From Anthoceros angustus (lineage: Eukaryota; Streptophyta; Anthocerotopsida; Anthocerotales; Anthocerotaceae): a stretch of DNA of 64,000 nt. The stretch spans positions 124,001 through 188,000 of the forward strand of contig MU008212.1 of the NCBI GenBank assembly GCA_010909165.1. Reading direction: 5' to 3'. The notes beneath the pieces were generated by a model. It saw only the letters and a program-made list of their open reading frames with translations. It was not told where the DNA came from and did not search any database. Below are positions 11,710 to 23,944 of the stretch, piece after piece. The position numbers and the translations under genes are program-made. Numbering within the stretch: the stretch's first letter is position 1; each line of letters opens with the position of its first letter.

Positions 11710-13288
11710 ATGGCACGCTGTCTGTGCCAGCAGTTTGCCCACCTGCCCCTGTGTGTACCTTCTGTCAGCAGGCTACAATACAGCGAGTTCGGGCACCCAC
11801 CTGCTCTGCAACATCGGGAGAGGAGGATAGAATGTGGGCAGCGATGGGCGAGCGTTGGGGGGCGCCATAATGGCGCGGTGGAGCTGGCCCTCCAGTCCCA
11901 AGGTTACATTATCTCCTCTGTCCTCCTTTGCGAACATCCAAGTGCTACCCGCTGATGTCCTTCTTTCCTGATGCTGTTCCCGTGACAGGTTATCCGGACA
12001 CTAGAATTGAGCTGACGGGATGCAGCCAGAAACCTTCAGAGTGCCAGAGAACTCCAGAGTAAGGATGTCGGGGTGATGGGGGAGCACCGTCCTTATTAGC
12101 AGCAGGAGGATGGGTCCAGTAACTTTGGTGAGGCCAACTTCCTGAAAGAAGAAACATCTAGTGGGCTTGATTCACAGGTCTTTTCCAGATTCCTTCTCTG
12201 TCCAAAGAAGACAGGCTGTGGCTTCAGCCTTACTGCTCTTGGCTCTACCCACAGTATCTCTGCCTGCTTTTGCGGAGCAAACAAGCAGTTATGCAACAGG
12301 AGATGGTTTGAAACTCTATGAGGACGAAAAAGACAAGTACTCCCTTCTCGTGCCCCAAGGTACACTTCTGCTGCAGTCTCTTTCCTGGCCTGGGGTAATG
12401 AATATGGATTGATGGTACCACAATCTCTGTGTTCTCGCAGACTGGACGAAGGGCGAAGGAAAGGCTGGTGTGAGGAACGTAACTGCCTTCTTTCCAGTGG
12501 ACGATCCATCTGCTAACGGTATCTGCTAAACACTTCACAGGTGCAACTTCCAGCTGATGCATTCACAGTTGAGGTCTGTCTGACACTCTTCGGTCCGGAA
12601 TGGCAGTGAACGTGGTTATCACAGCCCTTGGTGCAGACTACACCAAGCTGGGCTCTTTTGGAACTGCTGACACCTTCGCGGAGAACCTGGTGACATGATC
12701 TAAATCTGAAAGCATGCATGCGAGGAGGAGAGGAAAGGCTGGATGTTAAAATTCTTGTCATTTTCTTAGGTGAACAGTCTGGACAGGAGTTGGACAAAGC
12801 CACCCGGACAAGCAGCCAAGCTAATAAATGCGGCCGCAAAGAATGGTTAGTCATATGTGGATAACAAGACCGCTGGGTAGGCACTCTCTCCTCTTAACCT
12901 GAGCGAATCAAGTTGGTGAATGTAGGAATGTATTATGTGGAGTACACATTCCAAAAGCCCGGTGAACGCAAACGTCATCTGCTCTCTGCAGTAGGAATTG
13001 GCTTCAACGGGTGGTACAATCGTCTGTTCACGTTGACGGGCCAGGTGAGTAAGACCGTCTTGCACCTGCCCATCTCTCTTCACCCATTCCGTCTCTCATG
13101 CCTTGATGAACTGTCTTGCAGTTCTGGGAAGATGACTCTGCAAAATACAAGTCTCAAGTCGAGAAGGTAAAAGACTGTCAACATACTTGCTCACGCTTGA
13201 CTACCGTCTTGTCATGCACAAGCCGTGCATTGTTCTCAACCGTGCAAACCATTTTCTGCAGGCCATTGCTTCATTCAAGATTGCATAA
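11710..13288 (+). CDS. PsbP-domain protein of the thylakoid lumen
   Basis: Eight exons fit the frame exactly: 11710-11902, 12189-12359, 12441-12518, 12607-12689, 12770-12845, 12926-13044, 13122-13166, 13262-13288 (263 aa). A chloroplast transit region (about 1-65) is followed by a twin-arginine lumen signal: QRRQAV at about 70-75, a Leu-rich core, and AFA before the likely cut near residue 93. The mature part is a PsbP domain: DGLKLYEDEKDKYSLLVPQDW, a VVITALGADYTKLGSFG block, DRSWTKPPGQ, MYYVEYTFQKPGERKRH and NGWYNRLFTLTGQFWEDD, ending in a short helix. PsbP-domain proteins assist photosystem assembly or function. The exact paralogue (PPD type versus PsbP-like) is unresolved, so no symbol is given. 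The first exon is inferred from splice phase and transit-like composition, so the start is less sure than the rest. Confidence 0.88.
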
Positions 13289-13664
13289 GTCCGCACGCAG
13301 TCTTCCAAATCACCTCACACCCACGTGTGAGGTCGGACATTCTCTTGATAGTCTACATTCTACAAAACCACCTTAAATATGGTTGGACTGCAATGCTTTC
13401 TCCTCCATTACGGGTACCTGCCACCCACTGGGTCTAAGTAAACTCTTGATGAAATGGACATGGCCGCCTCTCTTGACTCTACGCATTATCCACTCTGTCG
13501 GATCATTAGCATAAGGGCCTGTGGTGAACACGTGGACGGCTCGCCAGCCTGAGGCGATAGTTGGCACTTTCGAGACTCATCGACTCATCAGGACACACGC
13601 CTACTATGCCCTTCAGTGGCTCATAAATAAAGGAGGAGCCGCAACATCTAGTAGCGAGCTGGAA

Positions 13665-15010
13665 ATGGCGACCTCATCGGCTCTGTCATCTCGAGGAGCA
13701 ATGTTGTCGCCCAATTCCAGCCTTCCGCGTCACTGCCATAGTGCCCACCTTTTCCCAGGAAGTGGAAAATGTTCTGTTCGCTTCAACCGCATTCCAATCT
13801 ACTGTGAGTGACTTGGCTTCCTCTTGTGTTTACAGTGAGCGTAAAATTTTGCACCACGGACTTACATCTCTACATCGCCATGCCTCAGCTGCTGTGCACC
13901 CTTCAGAATGTGCATCTCTCGAAGTTGCACTTGAGGCCCGGGTAGCTGGTTCCTTGGCAGACTTGCCAACAGAGAAGTCGACGACACGGGATGAACAGCC
14001 TGCAGAGGGCCTCCTTCCTGAAGCAGAAAAGTCATCCGGCTACTCGTTGTTGCGCCTTCAAACTTCGCCATTGTCCGTCCTAACTCTGGCCGCGCTTGTC
14101 CCTGGTGGTATCCTTGAGTGAGTAAATGCGCCTTTGTGGTTTAAACTCTACAATGCTGCTGGTATGGGGATCGATCTGTCTTTCCCGGAGTGTTCCTCCT
14201 TAACTTTGGTGCTCTCACAGCTGAGCAAGTCACTGCCATTTTTGAACCTTATGGCGAGTTGGTTAGGGGGCTCGACCTTCCGGATTGGCTTGTGCACTGG
14301 GGCCACCCTGGCAACATGGTAGCTGTTTGGAATTTCCCAATTCGCAGTTCTGTGCAATTGCTGCCAGAAAATGAGCGCTAACTCCTGCCGTTCTTCAGGC
14401 GGTGGTTCTGTTTGCAATGGGGGGCTATGGATCGTGGTTAGGATGGCAGATCCGGTTGAGTGATGATGTGGTAAGCACTCTTCCTATAGTTTCGAGAAAG
14501 TGCTAGTCCTATGAAGCCTTTTGTGACAAGACATTTCTGATCGCCAGGCAGTGAAGGCCAAGGCAAAGGACCTGCATCCCAAGCTTCTGGCAGGCCTATT
14601 CTTCTTCTTCGCTGCTGGTGCTCTTGGTGGAATCACCTCGCTTGTCACCTCAGGGAAGCCCATTTTTGAGAGGTAAGGCATTTTCGACTATGCAGAATTT
14701 TGGGCTTCGTTGCTTCAAGCTTCCTTAACTTCGTTCCTCGGTCAGTCCACACGCTGTGACAGGGGTTACTGGTTTAGCTCTACTTGCGGTTCAGACGACT
14801 TTGCCGGCATTTTTCGAGGTAGGTCGTGGTAATTCTACACATCTTGCTCTCAAGTTAGTGCACTTACAACAAATTTGATGCTTTGTCTGCCGCTGATGCG
14901 TGCAGAAAAATCCTGACCTCCGAGGACTACACGCTTGGTTTGGGAGCGGCATAATGGCCCTGTTCCTTGTCCACTTCGCACTCGGCCTGCAACTTGGTCT
15001 GAGCTATTGA
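13665..15010 (+). CDS. DUF4079 plastid membrane protein
   Basis: Seven exons sum to 277 codons: 13665-13803, 13889-14107, 14221-14318, 14399-14470, 14548-14672, 14746-14818, 14906-15010. The N-terminus is Ser-rich and transit-like (MATSSALSSRGAML), followed by a low-complexity acidic linker. The core carries the DUF4079 hallmarks: PYGELVRGLDLPDWLVHWGH, NMAVVLFAMGGYGSWLGWQI, then hydrophobic segments LLAGLFFFFAAGALGG, VTGLALLAVQTTLPAF and IMALFLVHFALGLQLG. Conserved His residues (HWGHPGN, LHAWFGSG, VHF) hint at a haem- or metal-binding membrane protein, but no reaction is established. The exon 1-2 and 2-3 junctions were chosen by phase; alternatives would change only linker residues. It starts about 380 bp downstream of the PsbP-like gene on the same strand. 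Confidence 0.85.
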
Positions 15011-15229
15011 CTTTGACTGCTTGAACAAAATTCGACACGCAGGAAACATCGACCCACATTTTGTTCAAAGTTGGCTGCTATCTATGTGCATATGTACAAG
15101 GCTCCTCAAAGGCCCTTCTGTCACAAGCATGGAATTGTACAATCAACTAGGTATTGTAAGTCGACGAACAAAGTGTTACAATATATATACAAGCGGCCCG
15201 AACATTCCGGGAATTCTGGAGTTTTGTCT

Positions 15230-17574
15230 TCAGAACTTCACAGCCTTCTTAATGGCATCCACAATCTGCAACACAAGGCAGAATTATGACTGGTTTCTCT
15301 CTGGAACAGGGTACTCAGATCATTTCCAAAACTTCCACTCATTCAGAATATACCTTGTTCTTTGTTGGCATGTAGAACGGCTCGAAGATCAGGGGAAATG
15401 GAGTATCTAGTCCACAGACTCTTGCTATGGGAGCTTCTAGCTGTATACGTGGTAGTGGAGGATGTTAGACAGGTTACAGACTTTTGAAAAGCAGTGCATG
15501 TCTCAAGACTGCTGCCCTTACTCTTAGAAAACAGCGCTCAGCAATTGACGCCGCAAGCTCCCCACCAAACCCACCAGTTACTGGAGCCTCGTGGCTAACC
15601 TGGAAACCCCAAAAGGCAACATATTTGTAGCTCGTAAGATGTACAAGGTCTGTGAGTTTGTTAGGTACAAAACGTATTTTTAAGACTTACCAAAAGTCTG
15701 CCCGTCTTATTGACAGACGCTTCTACTGTCTCTTTATCCCAGGGAATCAACGTTTTCAAGTCAATTAGCTCGCATGATACACCCTCCTGAAAACAGTGAG
15801 CAAATAGTTTTTCATCGTAGCATAGCTGCTCAAATATATTGAAGTTGTTAGAACTCTGGTGTGCTCCATCTCAGGGTGTCAAGTATGAGAGCAGCACACG
15901 TACCTTGCTAGCATCGTTACAGGCTTCCTGCATCACTGCCAGTTGCGCACCCCAACCCACTAGGGTGATATCACGACCTTCCCGCATTACCTACAGCAGA
16001 GTCCATAAGCTTCACAGTGAATCCATTGCATACTTCAGCCAGGGCAAGGCAAGCATAACCGGCGTCCCCTTTAAATTCTTTGGACCTTACCTCGGCCCGG
16101 GACAGGGGTACTGTGTAGTCGTCCTGAGGGACTTCTTCTGAAGACAGTCTATACAACCACTGCAGAAACAAGATCGAGGTTCAAACGAATGACTGATTCC
16201 AGCTTCCAAGCTAAAACAGGAAGTACAAACAAATGCCGCTGGACAGTGCAAGGAAGTCGGGATTCCAAATATCTAGAAGCCAAATTCTGCACACCTTGGG
16301 CTCAAAGAAGACAACGGGGTTTGGATCTCGAATCGAAGCGAGAAGTAAACCTTTAGCTTCCTTGGGGCTCCTTGGTATAACAACCTGCACAGCAAAGCCT
16401 TTCTTAAAGTGAACCTATGAGCACCCCTCTAACCCCAGAAAGAATCCCAGCCCTTTGAAAGTTGACCTTAATGCCTGGAATATGGCAGAAAAAGGCTTCT
16501 GGTGACTGTGAGTGATAGTGTCCACCATGGCCTACTGCTCCATATGGTGCCCTTACTGTCAGCCCTGGGAAGGAACAGTTTCGGCTCAAAGCCTCAGCAA
16601 AGAAAAAGGAACCAACAAGTGAAAGAAGTTACTCTTCTTGACATAGACACCATGAGTTTAGAAAACCAAGGTGGGATCTCTGACCTCCGCATTTAAATAA
16701 GTTTCCACTCCTATAGCGGAACTTGGATGCTTCGTTCACAATCTGCACGCCAGTCATCAGGACCAATAGTTGACAGTAAACCAGATTCTTCCTTCATGGG
16801 CTTCTTCAGAACAATGTCGGAAACAACACAAGAGCTTCCATGCAAAGTCAAGGAATTTAACCTGATCAAAGGCAGGGTATATGTAATCCGCAAACTGAAT
16901 TTCCGCGATGGCTGTGTTCCCCTGAAAAGAGCCAAACACACGTTATCATTGACAGTTACTCAAGGTTCATGCCAATGCTGTTATCCAGTGGTATCTGAAG
17001 ACAAGGTGGTACCATTGACGCAAGGCCAATCCCGAATCCGACGATTCCCTGTACACAATTGCAGCATAACGTCAGCCCAGAGACGACAAGTGCAGCGTGA
17101 TGTTACTGACACAGGGATTCTGCCTTCCAACCTGCTCACAGAGAGGAGTATTGAAGACCCGATGCTTCCCAAAATCGTCAGCTAAGCCACTGGTGCACCG
17201 AAACACTCCTCCGAAACTGACATCCTCGCCAAAAATATAGGACCTACACGCCCGGTGACACGGGAATTCTGGTCATTGAAGACACGGTCGACAGTCACAA
17301 GACCGCATTCAACTCAATTCACTGAAGCCAGCCTTCCTCCAGCGCAAGCTGACCTGGGGTCGGTTTCTAGCGCGATTCGCAGCGCCTGATTCACAGCTGA
17401 AAACAAGTTCATCTTCTTCAGCTCCGGCTGTGCAGCCTCTTGCTGCCCACCTGCCGTCACTCCCGAGCTGAAACCCATAGCCTGCGCATTTCTGGCAGCA
17501 AGGCTCTGCCATGCCTTCCATGATCTCAAGCTGTTGCGGGAGGACCTGGACACCGCCCGAACCGGCCCGCCCAT
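15230..17574 (-). CDS. BCKDHB: branched-chain 2-oxoacid dehydrogenase E1 subunit beta
   Basis: About twelve minus-strand exons read in order through the whole family sequence: [142 protein letters not shown], the [15 protein letters not shown] block, [39 protein letters not shown], and a last 36-base exon 15230-15265 ending AVKF. The protein pairs with E1 alpha in the mitochondrial complex that decarboxylates the keto acids of Val, Leu and Ile using thiamine diphosphate. An Arg/Ser-rich presequence follows the chosen ATG; an ATG 33 codons upstream (17673) is possible but adds an unusual Trp cluster. No break or missing exon is seen. Confidence 0.92.
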
Positions 17575-20500
17575 TGCAGCTTTCCTTGGTCGCAACCACC
17601 ACCACAACTGTTTACCGTAGATTGGCCTGATCTTCAAATTGGGGAATCCTCCTGCGAGCCTCGCCTGCTCCACGACTCACAAATCCACCATCACGACTTC
17701 AGCTACGCGTATCTGCGTGAATCGGATTGGTCGCAGACGTGGCGTACGCCAATTTGAACTACACTCACTCATCATGTTCACTTCACAGTAGGTACTTCAA
17801 CATATATGGGGTGCGTATTGATATACTGGAATTAGGTATATAGGACATATATAGGTACATAGGTACATAGGACATATATAGTCATATGATTATTATTTTC
17901 TAACTCCAAGAATATGAATAATATAACTGAAATAGATAAATATAGCTCACATAAGGCATATTATTTTGTTCTCATCAGCACCTTATAGATCTATCGTAGC
18001 TTAAATATGGCGGACCTTTCCTTGTAGGTACCTATTCTTCTTGTTACCACACAATTTTTTTGCTTCCATACATTTTTCTTCTAGCGTACATTTTTCTCAC
18101 TGCCATACTTTTCTTTTCACACCACATAGAGCGGAAAAATTTCTATCGTGCGCAAATGAAGACATTGGTACTGGACATGTCTTGTCGTTTCAAATGGCTT
18201 ACAGCAGAAAACTTTCCGCAAAGCCCAAACGAGGTCATCGGTATTGTGGATGTATATGTACGGGCTCGTCCCGATGTCGTTAGTGAACTTTTTCTTTCTA
18301 CGGGCCCTGTAGGACATTGAGGTCACTAAACTTTCTTTTTGCAGGCCCTCTAGGACCTCAAGGTCACTAAATATTTTCTTTTTGTAGGCCTTTTAGGACG
18401 TCGAGGTCCTAGGCGACTCATAAACCCACCTCCAAGGGAATATACGAGTTTAAAACTCTCAAAGAGATTTAGCAAATTACTCTCAAATTGAAAAATTGAA
18501 AAAACTCTCAAAGAGATTCTAAAAATTAAAAATGTCTTGAAACTTAAATTAAAGATATGTACCGAGGTATGTGCACCTGTGTTAGGCAGAATTGGCATCC
18601 TATTCAAGCCTGGTTGCGGTTGCCACGTCATCAATCCGTTGTTGTAAATGAGCACCTAAAAGAGTGCCACGTTTCGTAAACCACGTCTTAAAACTTGCTA
18701 CATCAGCAAAACTTAAACCAATTTACAATGGGGGTTTTAGACGTTGTAAAGATTGAGACATTTACAAAAGGGGCTTTTAAAACCCCCCCGCTCCCCTGCT
18801 CTCCTTTTCCCCCTTCCCTCCTCCTCCTCCCCGCCTAGTAGTGGGGACGGGGGCGGGGACGGAGGCAAGGGGGAAAGGAAGGGGGGCATGTGGCTCGAAA
18901 GGATACTCTTAATTGCTTTGTTTGAGAACAGGTGTTGTTTGTAGGGCCTCGAGGCCTTGCGTCACACAAGCCCGTTACTTTAAGACAGGTCAGTGGTGGT
19001 CCGCAAGGCGTCTTTGTGGGGGTGTGGTCAGGCCATTGACCGTGGATCCGTTAACTTTGTGGGTTCTCCGTTTGTTTTGGGATGGGGAGGACTTGTGGTA
19101 TAAGTACGAATAGATCTGGTGATCCATATGTTTTGCGGGTTGTGTTTTGGTGGCGGTTTTTAGGCTCTGACAAAAGGCAATTGTCTGCCTTGTGGTCCTC
19201 TTAGGACATGGTGAATTAGTGTTTTGGATAGGGATTAATTAATTTTGAATTAGTGTTTTTTAGCTAGTCTTTTCTATGTTCTAGCATTCTATATCTTTGC
19301 ACTGGGTTCCCAGTGCGGGATGTTAACAGCCTTTGTGGACATCCTCATTGGCCTGTACTGTTTATAGAAAAGAGTTTTGATCAAGAGCGGCTTCCGCGGC
19401 CAGCCATGTTTGGAACACGGGTCTACGCCTTGGCCACACGTTGGTTGGCTATCAATTGTCGCTAAGGGACAAATCTCACATGAAGTGCTCATCATAGAGT
19501 ACCAAACACAAATGGCATACTCTATCTATCATAGAGTGCCAAACTTAATTTTCACTCCCTACAGTGGATCGTCCTCACCATATCTCCCTTCACCTTTGAT
19601 TGTAGCTTTGGCCTTCCTAAATGTGTTCTACATCTAGTTCTTCAAAAATAGTTGGTAATGTTGTGCTATCATGGCTTATAGAGCCCAACCACTACCAATA
19701 TTCCATCTTGTATCAATTGATTTTGCATAAAAATCTTCCACTATGAGATTACAAAACATTTTTGAGAAATGTTTGATTCGAGTCTTTACTTATGATGACC
19801 GAGTAGCCCCTCAAAAGGAACACTACATGCTAACCACATCAAAAGTTATCAAAGAAGTCAAAACATTAGGCATTCAACTAGTCAAGAAATTTCATGTCGC
19901 GGAACGCAAAAATTTCTTTTGTGGTGCCCACTTTACCATATTTCAGAGCATACGGCCTAACCCTTCTATGCTTGTTTGCAGGTTTTGTATATGCTTCCAC
20001 TGGCAATTGCAGTTGCAGGCACAGTCATGTACATGCTTCCACGGGCAACTGCAGATGCAGGCACGATCAGCGTGGAGAGGCATCCCATTGTACAAATCTC
20101 CCCAGCCCTATGATGGCCTCTTTGGTCATCGCAAGATTGGCGCCCGGAGCTCTTATACTGAGGAATGTCTCTCCGCGCTGGGGGCTGGGGGAGTAGGTTG
20201 TCCCTCCACCATGCTGCCTGATGCACCATGGCGCGGGTAACTGCTACGCACCTCTAGTGTTGCACCTCTAGTACCGGCCCATGTGTCCGTGGCCAATTGA
20301 GAGTCTAGTGCATGGCGATGGCCTCCTCCACTGTCACCGTGCTTGCGCGGCCCCCTGCCTCCCCTGGCTCTACCGTTGCCGTTACTTTATTTTTCTACTC
20401 CTCTTGCGATCCCCTTCTTCCAGAGGCTGCAGCCTAGCCTTCAGATTTACCAACTCTCTAGCAATCTGGGCGTCTCCTTTGGTCTGCAGTTTGTGCACCT

Positions 20501-20900
20501 TATGTATGCCTTTTAACCCCTCAATGACCAAAAATCTCAAATTGGGACTTCAAAACGCGGCTCCCTCCGGGGTTAATTTGCTGCCGCCACTCCACGTCCA
20601 TGTAGCCTACACGAACACACTATTTTTGTCGTAGATGGCTTGTTGTAGATCAAGGCTGGTTGAGGCCTCTTTGAGTTGACGTCGCAACCTCTCCCACCTC
20701 CTCTTGCAACCCCTCAATAATCATATAAATTATCGTATAGATCTCTTATTCTCATGACCATACTAGGCTCCAAGCAGCGCACCATTTATAGATAACTTGC
20801 AAAATACCTCCGCAAGAGATTGTTCTTTATTCATGAAGTACACAACAAATTCTGACCATATATGTCCATCACAACAAAGTTTGGTCATCTAGGTCCCTCA
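17575..20900. other. gene-poor intergenic DNA with short duplications
   Basis: No gene is supported. Small features: TACATAGG/CATATATAGG repeats (about 17836-17885); three imperfect copies of a 41-43-base unit containing TTCTTTTTGnAGGCC and AGGTCACTAAA (about 18303-18412); and a roughly 42-base doubling around ATGCTTCCAC at 19990-20075. Composition changes several times, which suggests decayed transposable elements, but no terminal repeats or element genes can be traced. Confidence 0.5.
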
Positions 20901-20904
20901 CAAT

Positions 20905-21055
20905 GGAGTTTGATCATCCACGCACCTCGGACTACAACACAAAGCCCCATCCACGCACCTTTGACTACAACACAAAGACACATCCACGCCCTTTGACTAC
21001 AACACAAAGACTCATCCACACACCTCTAACTACAACACAAAGACTCAAGGACAAT
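20905..21055. repeat. tandem repeat, about 31-33-base unit
   Basis: About four imperfect copies of a unit containing TTTGACTACAACACAAAG followed by ACnCATCCACGCACC lie head to tail. It is non-coding and lies just upstream of the 28-base array. Confidence 0.7.
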
Positions 21056-21185
21056 CTTTAGGGTTTAGGGGGCCATGTCATGCGGGCATTGTTGCTCCCA
21101 ACAAGGCAAGTGTACCCTCACAAATTCTTGCATACCACTAATTTCTAAGAGCTAAGAGTCCTTAATATCGTACAAGCTAGCTCCA

Positions 21186-21364
21186 ACTAGGCAACTACTA
21201 GGGCTAGGCCCCAACTAGGCAACTACTAGGGCTAGGCCCCAACTAGGCAACTACTAGGGCTAGGCCCCAACTAGGCAGCTACTAGGGCTAGGCCCCAACT
21301 AGGCAACTACTAGGGCTAGGCCCCAACTAGGCAACTACTAAGGCTAGGCCCCAACTAGGCAACC
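21186..21364. repeat. 28-base tandem repeat, six copies plus a partial
   Basis: Units begin at 21186, 21214, 21242, 21270, 21298 and 21326, with a partial copy at 21354. Each contains ACTAGGCAACTACTAGGGCT followed by AGGCCCCA. Only two single-base variants are seen (an A-to-G in the fourth unit and a G-to-A in the sixth), so the expansion is recent. Each unit carries the CTAGGGCTAGGC core, close to a degenerate telomere-like word but not a plant TTTAGGG telomere repeat. Confidence 0.9.
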
Positions 21365-21779
21365 CGGGAATTCTTGCATACCACCACCTAATCTATGAGA
21401 GTTTGTCTCCAGACAACTCCCTTAAAAGTTTGCATGCGTTCACTCTCAATTTCTTTTACTTTTATTTTCATTTTTACATGGAAGACCGCAACTCTGATAC
21501 ACGGCGGGAGTATGGACACCGGGCTGCATTGGCATAGAGGCTCCCCAATAGCACATTTGAGCTTGCATGTTGAGAAGCTAGTTCTACTAGATGTTCAAAG
21601 CACCATTGCCCTGCACGTGGCCATAGCGTTTGCAAAACATTATCAATTCAGTCGAGAACGTCTAGCTGTGACTTGCTACTTATGTCATCGCACCTCTCAT
21701 CGCCTTCCACTGCCCCCCTGACCTGCTCATTTGATTGCCAGGCCCTTGGCAGGGTTGTGCTATGCAGGCCGTGCGGTGC

Positions 21780-22340
21780 CTTCCTGTAAATTTTGTTGGC
21801 GGTCTGTCACTCCTTTGATATACAGAGCAGTTCCTAGTCGGTAAGGAGGTTCTTTTTTACCAATCAGATGGCATTTTTGCAGGAATGAATGTTGCGGTAG
21901 CAGAAAAGACAGATTGGGTGCCTGACTGTGTGAAGGTGAAACACCTCTAAGTTTTTCTTCTGTTATGTCTCTCCAGTGTGTGGTCGTTTCATTCTCTGAA
22001 CTTCAATCCAACTGTCAAGTGCAGGAAAACAGGTTCAGCACAATTGGTTGGAAAATGCACGAGACTGGTCTGTTAGTCGCAGCCGCTTTCGGGGAGCCCC
22101 ATTGCCCATCTGGCTGAGTCATGACGGTCAGGAGATGGTGGCTGTAGGCTCTGTCCAGGAACTGGAGGAGTTGTCGGGCTTCAAAGTTTTATCCATACGT
22201 TTCTCTTTTCGAGCTGTTTGAAGGCTAATATTAGCTATGTGCTTCATGGCTTACAGCAATCGTCCTGCTTTGATGTCTCAGGCAACAGATCTTCACCGCC
22301 AAAAAATGTTCACGGATGTCACAGGGACTGGTTTGGACCG
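21780..22340 (+). pseudogene. isoleucyl-tRNA synthetase fragment with introns
   Basis: Four successive pieces match the cytosolic IleRS core between the editing domain and the KMSKS region. They are FCWRSVTPLIYRAVPSR (about 21795-21842; the family has FCWRSDTPLIYRAVPSW), AEKTDWVPDCVK (about 21900-21937), NWLENARDWSVSRSRFRG leading to VGSVQELEELSGF (about 22040-22190), and TDLHRQK (about 22283-22305). Intron-like GT-AG gaps separate them, so this is a segmental copy of the gene and not a retrocopy. One base is missing in the ENRFS-HNWLEN stretch near 22038, and the Asp-to-Val and Trp-to-Arg changes hit conserved sites. The catalytic HIGH part and the C-terminus are absent. It is a broken fragment and not expected to function. 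Confidence 0.75.
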
Positions 22341-22619
22341 GATTCTTTGAAAGGTTGCTGATATATCTGCTGATCCTTCGTTTGCGCATTTGTTGTTCCA
22401 AATATCCTTTATGCGCTTCTATGTTCACTTGTTAGGGCAAACGCAAATTTATGCAAACCAGTTGTGGTGTTAGGCTGAGAACGCTCTGAAGCGGGCACGA
22501 GCTGGGCAAGTCTTAACCGTGAGTTTTCGATCTGCAGGCTAGCTTCCCTCCATACATGCATGAATTCATGTCTGGCTTCTTTACTGTCCTTCTATTGAAT
22601 TGATCAGACTGGATACCCT

Positions 22620-23400
22620 TTATGTTCTGCTGGACAGGTGGCCCACTATCCCGGCAAGTGCAGAATGTGAAAGTGGGGACACGATTTCAAAGTTGGAAAA
22701 GATGGACTGCCCAAAGTAGCAGTAAGTGCAACTCTGCTGTACGATCCTTAATGCCACTATTAATGGTACAAGCGACTCCAGACCGTGACAAACGGTCTCG
22801 GAATCTCTGGAAGAATTTTTTGGTTGATATTATCAGAGTCGACGCGCGCTTCGAACAGGCCTGGAGGGTTGGTGAGGATCACTCTCGTCCTCCAACTTTT
22901 ATTCCCCGTATTTTCCCTGTGGGGGACAGATTGAGTGTGTTGCGTGCTCGAACTTCCTTGAAAGGCGTGGATGTGTTTGTCAACCCTGACCTTACTCCTT
23001 TATGCAATGGGAGCAAAAGAAGGAGCAGTTGCTTGCCTGCGAGAAGGCAAAATGAGAGGGATTGATAGCATGTTTTATTGATGACCGATTGATTATCCGG
23101 GGTGCTGAGAGGGCTGAGCCTCTTCTGTAGGAAAGCGGGGCTTGTGTTGCTGTCCCAACCCTTGGGCTCAACAGGTCTTCCATGCAGTTAATTCTTATGG
23201 CGAAGCTGTTCTACACCTCGCAGAATCCCACAACTTACTCATCTTCAACGGACTTCTCCGCTGCCCCAGCAGTGACGAAATTCTTCTAGCAGGTTGGACT
23301 ACGTTATTGGTGATGCCCACCGAATTCCTGATTTGGTTACCAATGATACTTTCTGCACGGAGCCTGACCATGCTGCTGACTTGCTTTGAGCTCCGTGCCT
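22620..23400 (+). pseudogene. decayed LINE (L1-like) fragment
   Basis: The first part reads VLRARTSLKGVDVFVNPDLT and then, after a one-base shift, QWEQKKEQLLACEKAK and IDDRLIIRG, the pattern of the L1-type ORF1/RNA-binding segment in plant LINEs. Farther on, YGEAVLHLAESHNLLIFNG (about 23195-23255) and, in another frame, LDYVIGDAHRIPDLVTND ending in TEPDH (about 23294-23385) match the C-terminal half of an APE-type endonuclease with its final S/P-D-H motif. Several frameshifts and a stop break it up, and no reverse transcriptase follows. It is an old, internally deleted LINE piece. Confidence 0.65.
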
Positions 23401-23621
23401 TGCCTACTACCCCTCCTCCTGCCTTGCCTCTCGCTTTCTCCTTTCCCATGAACTTGCTCCTCAGTTCTCTCGCTTGCTCCAATCCGCTCTATCATGAGCG
23501 GGGGGACGGGAGAGGGCGGCGGCGTCGTTCACCTCCCCCATGTCTCCCCAACCCAGCGCATCTCATGGTACAGTTGTATGGGTTCCCAGGTTGATGGGTC
23601 CCCATGTTTAGGCTCCAATGT

Positions 23622-23867
23622 TTAGCATGTGCAATCCCACGCGATAACGTCTGGTTTGCGTACCCTCGTGAACAAATCCATGGCCTCCTCCCGCCTACCG
23701 CCACATGCATACATGCGCAAGATATGGTTGCCCAAGCTCGACACTGAGAGATCATGAACCCGTCGCCCCACAACCAAATCCTTCTTTGCTGTACACAGTT
23801 TCAGCACAGGGCACAACAGAGACAGAAATAGCAGAGTCTGTCTGCGCCAGAGACTCCAGGGCTCCAA
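23622..23867 (-). pseudogene. antisense PPR gene fragment
   Basis: On the minus strand this reads VLKLCTAKKDLVVGRRVHDL, then LGNHILRMYACGGRREEAMD and LFTRVRKPDVIAWDC. That is the same block as residues about 115-190 of the intact PPR protein starting at 24636 (VLKKCVGKKDLILGRRVHGL, CNHILRMYAAHARLQEAMDV, FTLVAEPDAFMWSS). It is shorter, lacks about ten residues between the two halves, and runs opposite to the intact gene. I read it as a broken inverted copy. Confidence 0.75.
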
Positions 23868-23944
23868 CGGCCTCAGAAAGCTTCCCCTGCTGACATAACG
23901 TGCTCACGATCACACCCGTAACGACGCCCTTGCCGACCCCTCAC

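Noticed and set aside
21186-21364. Regular 28-base repeats as a CRISPR array
   Set aside because: The units abut without unique spacers and the window is clearly plant nuclear DNA with no cas genes.
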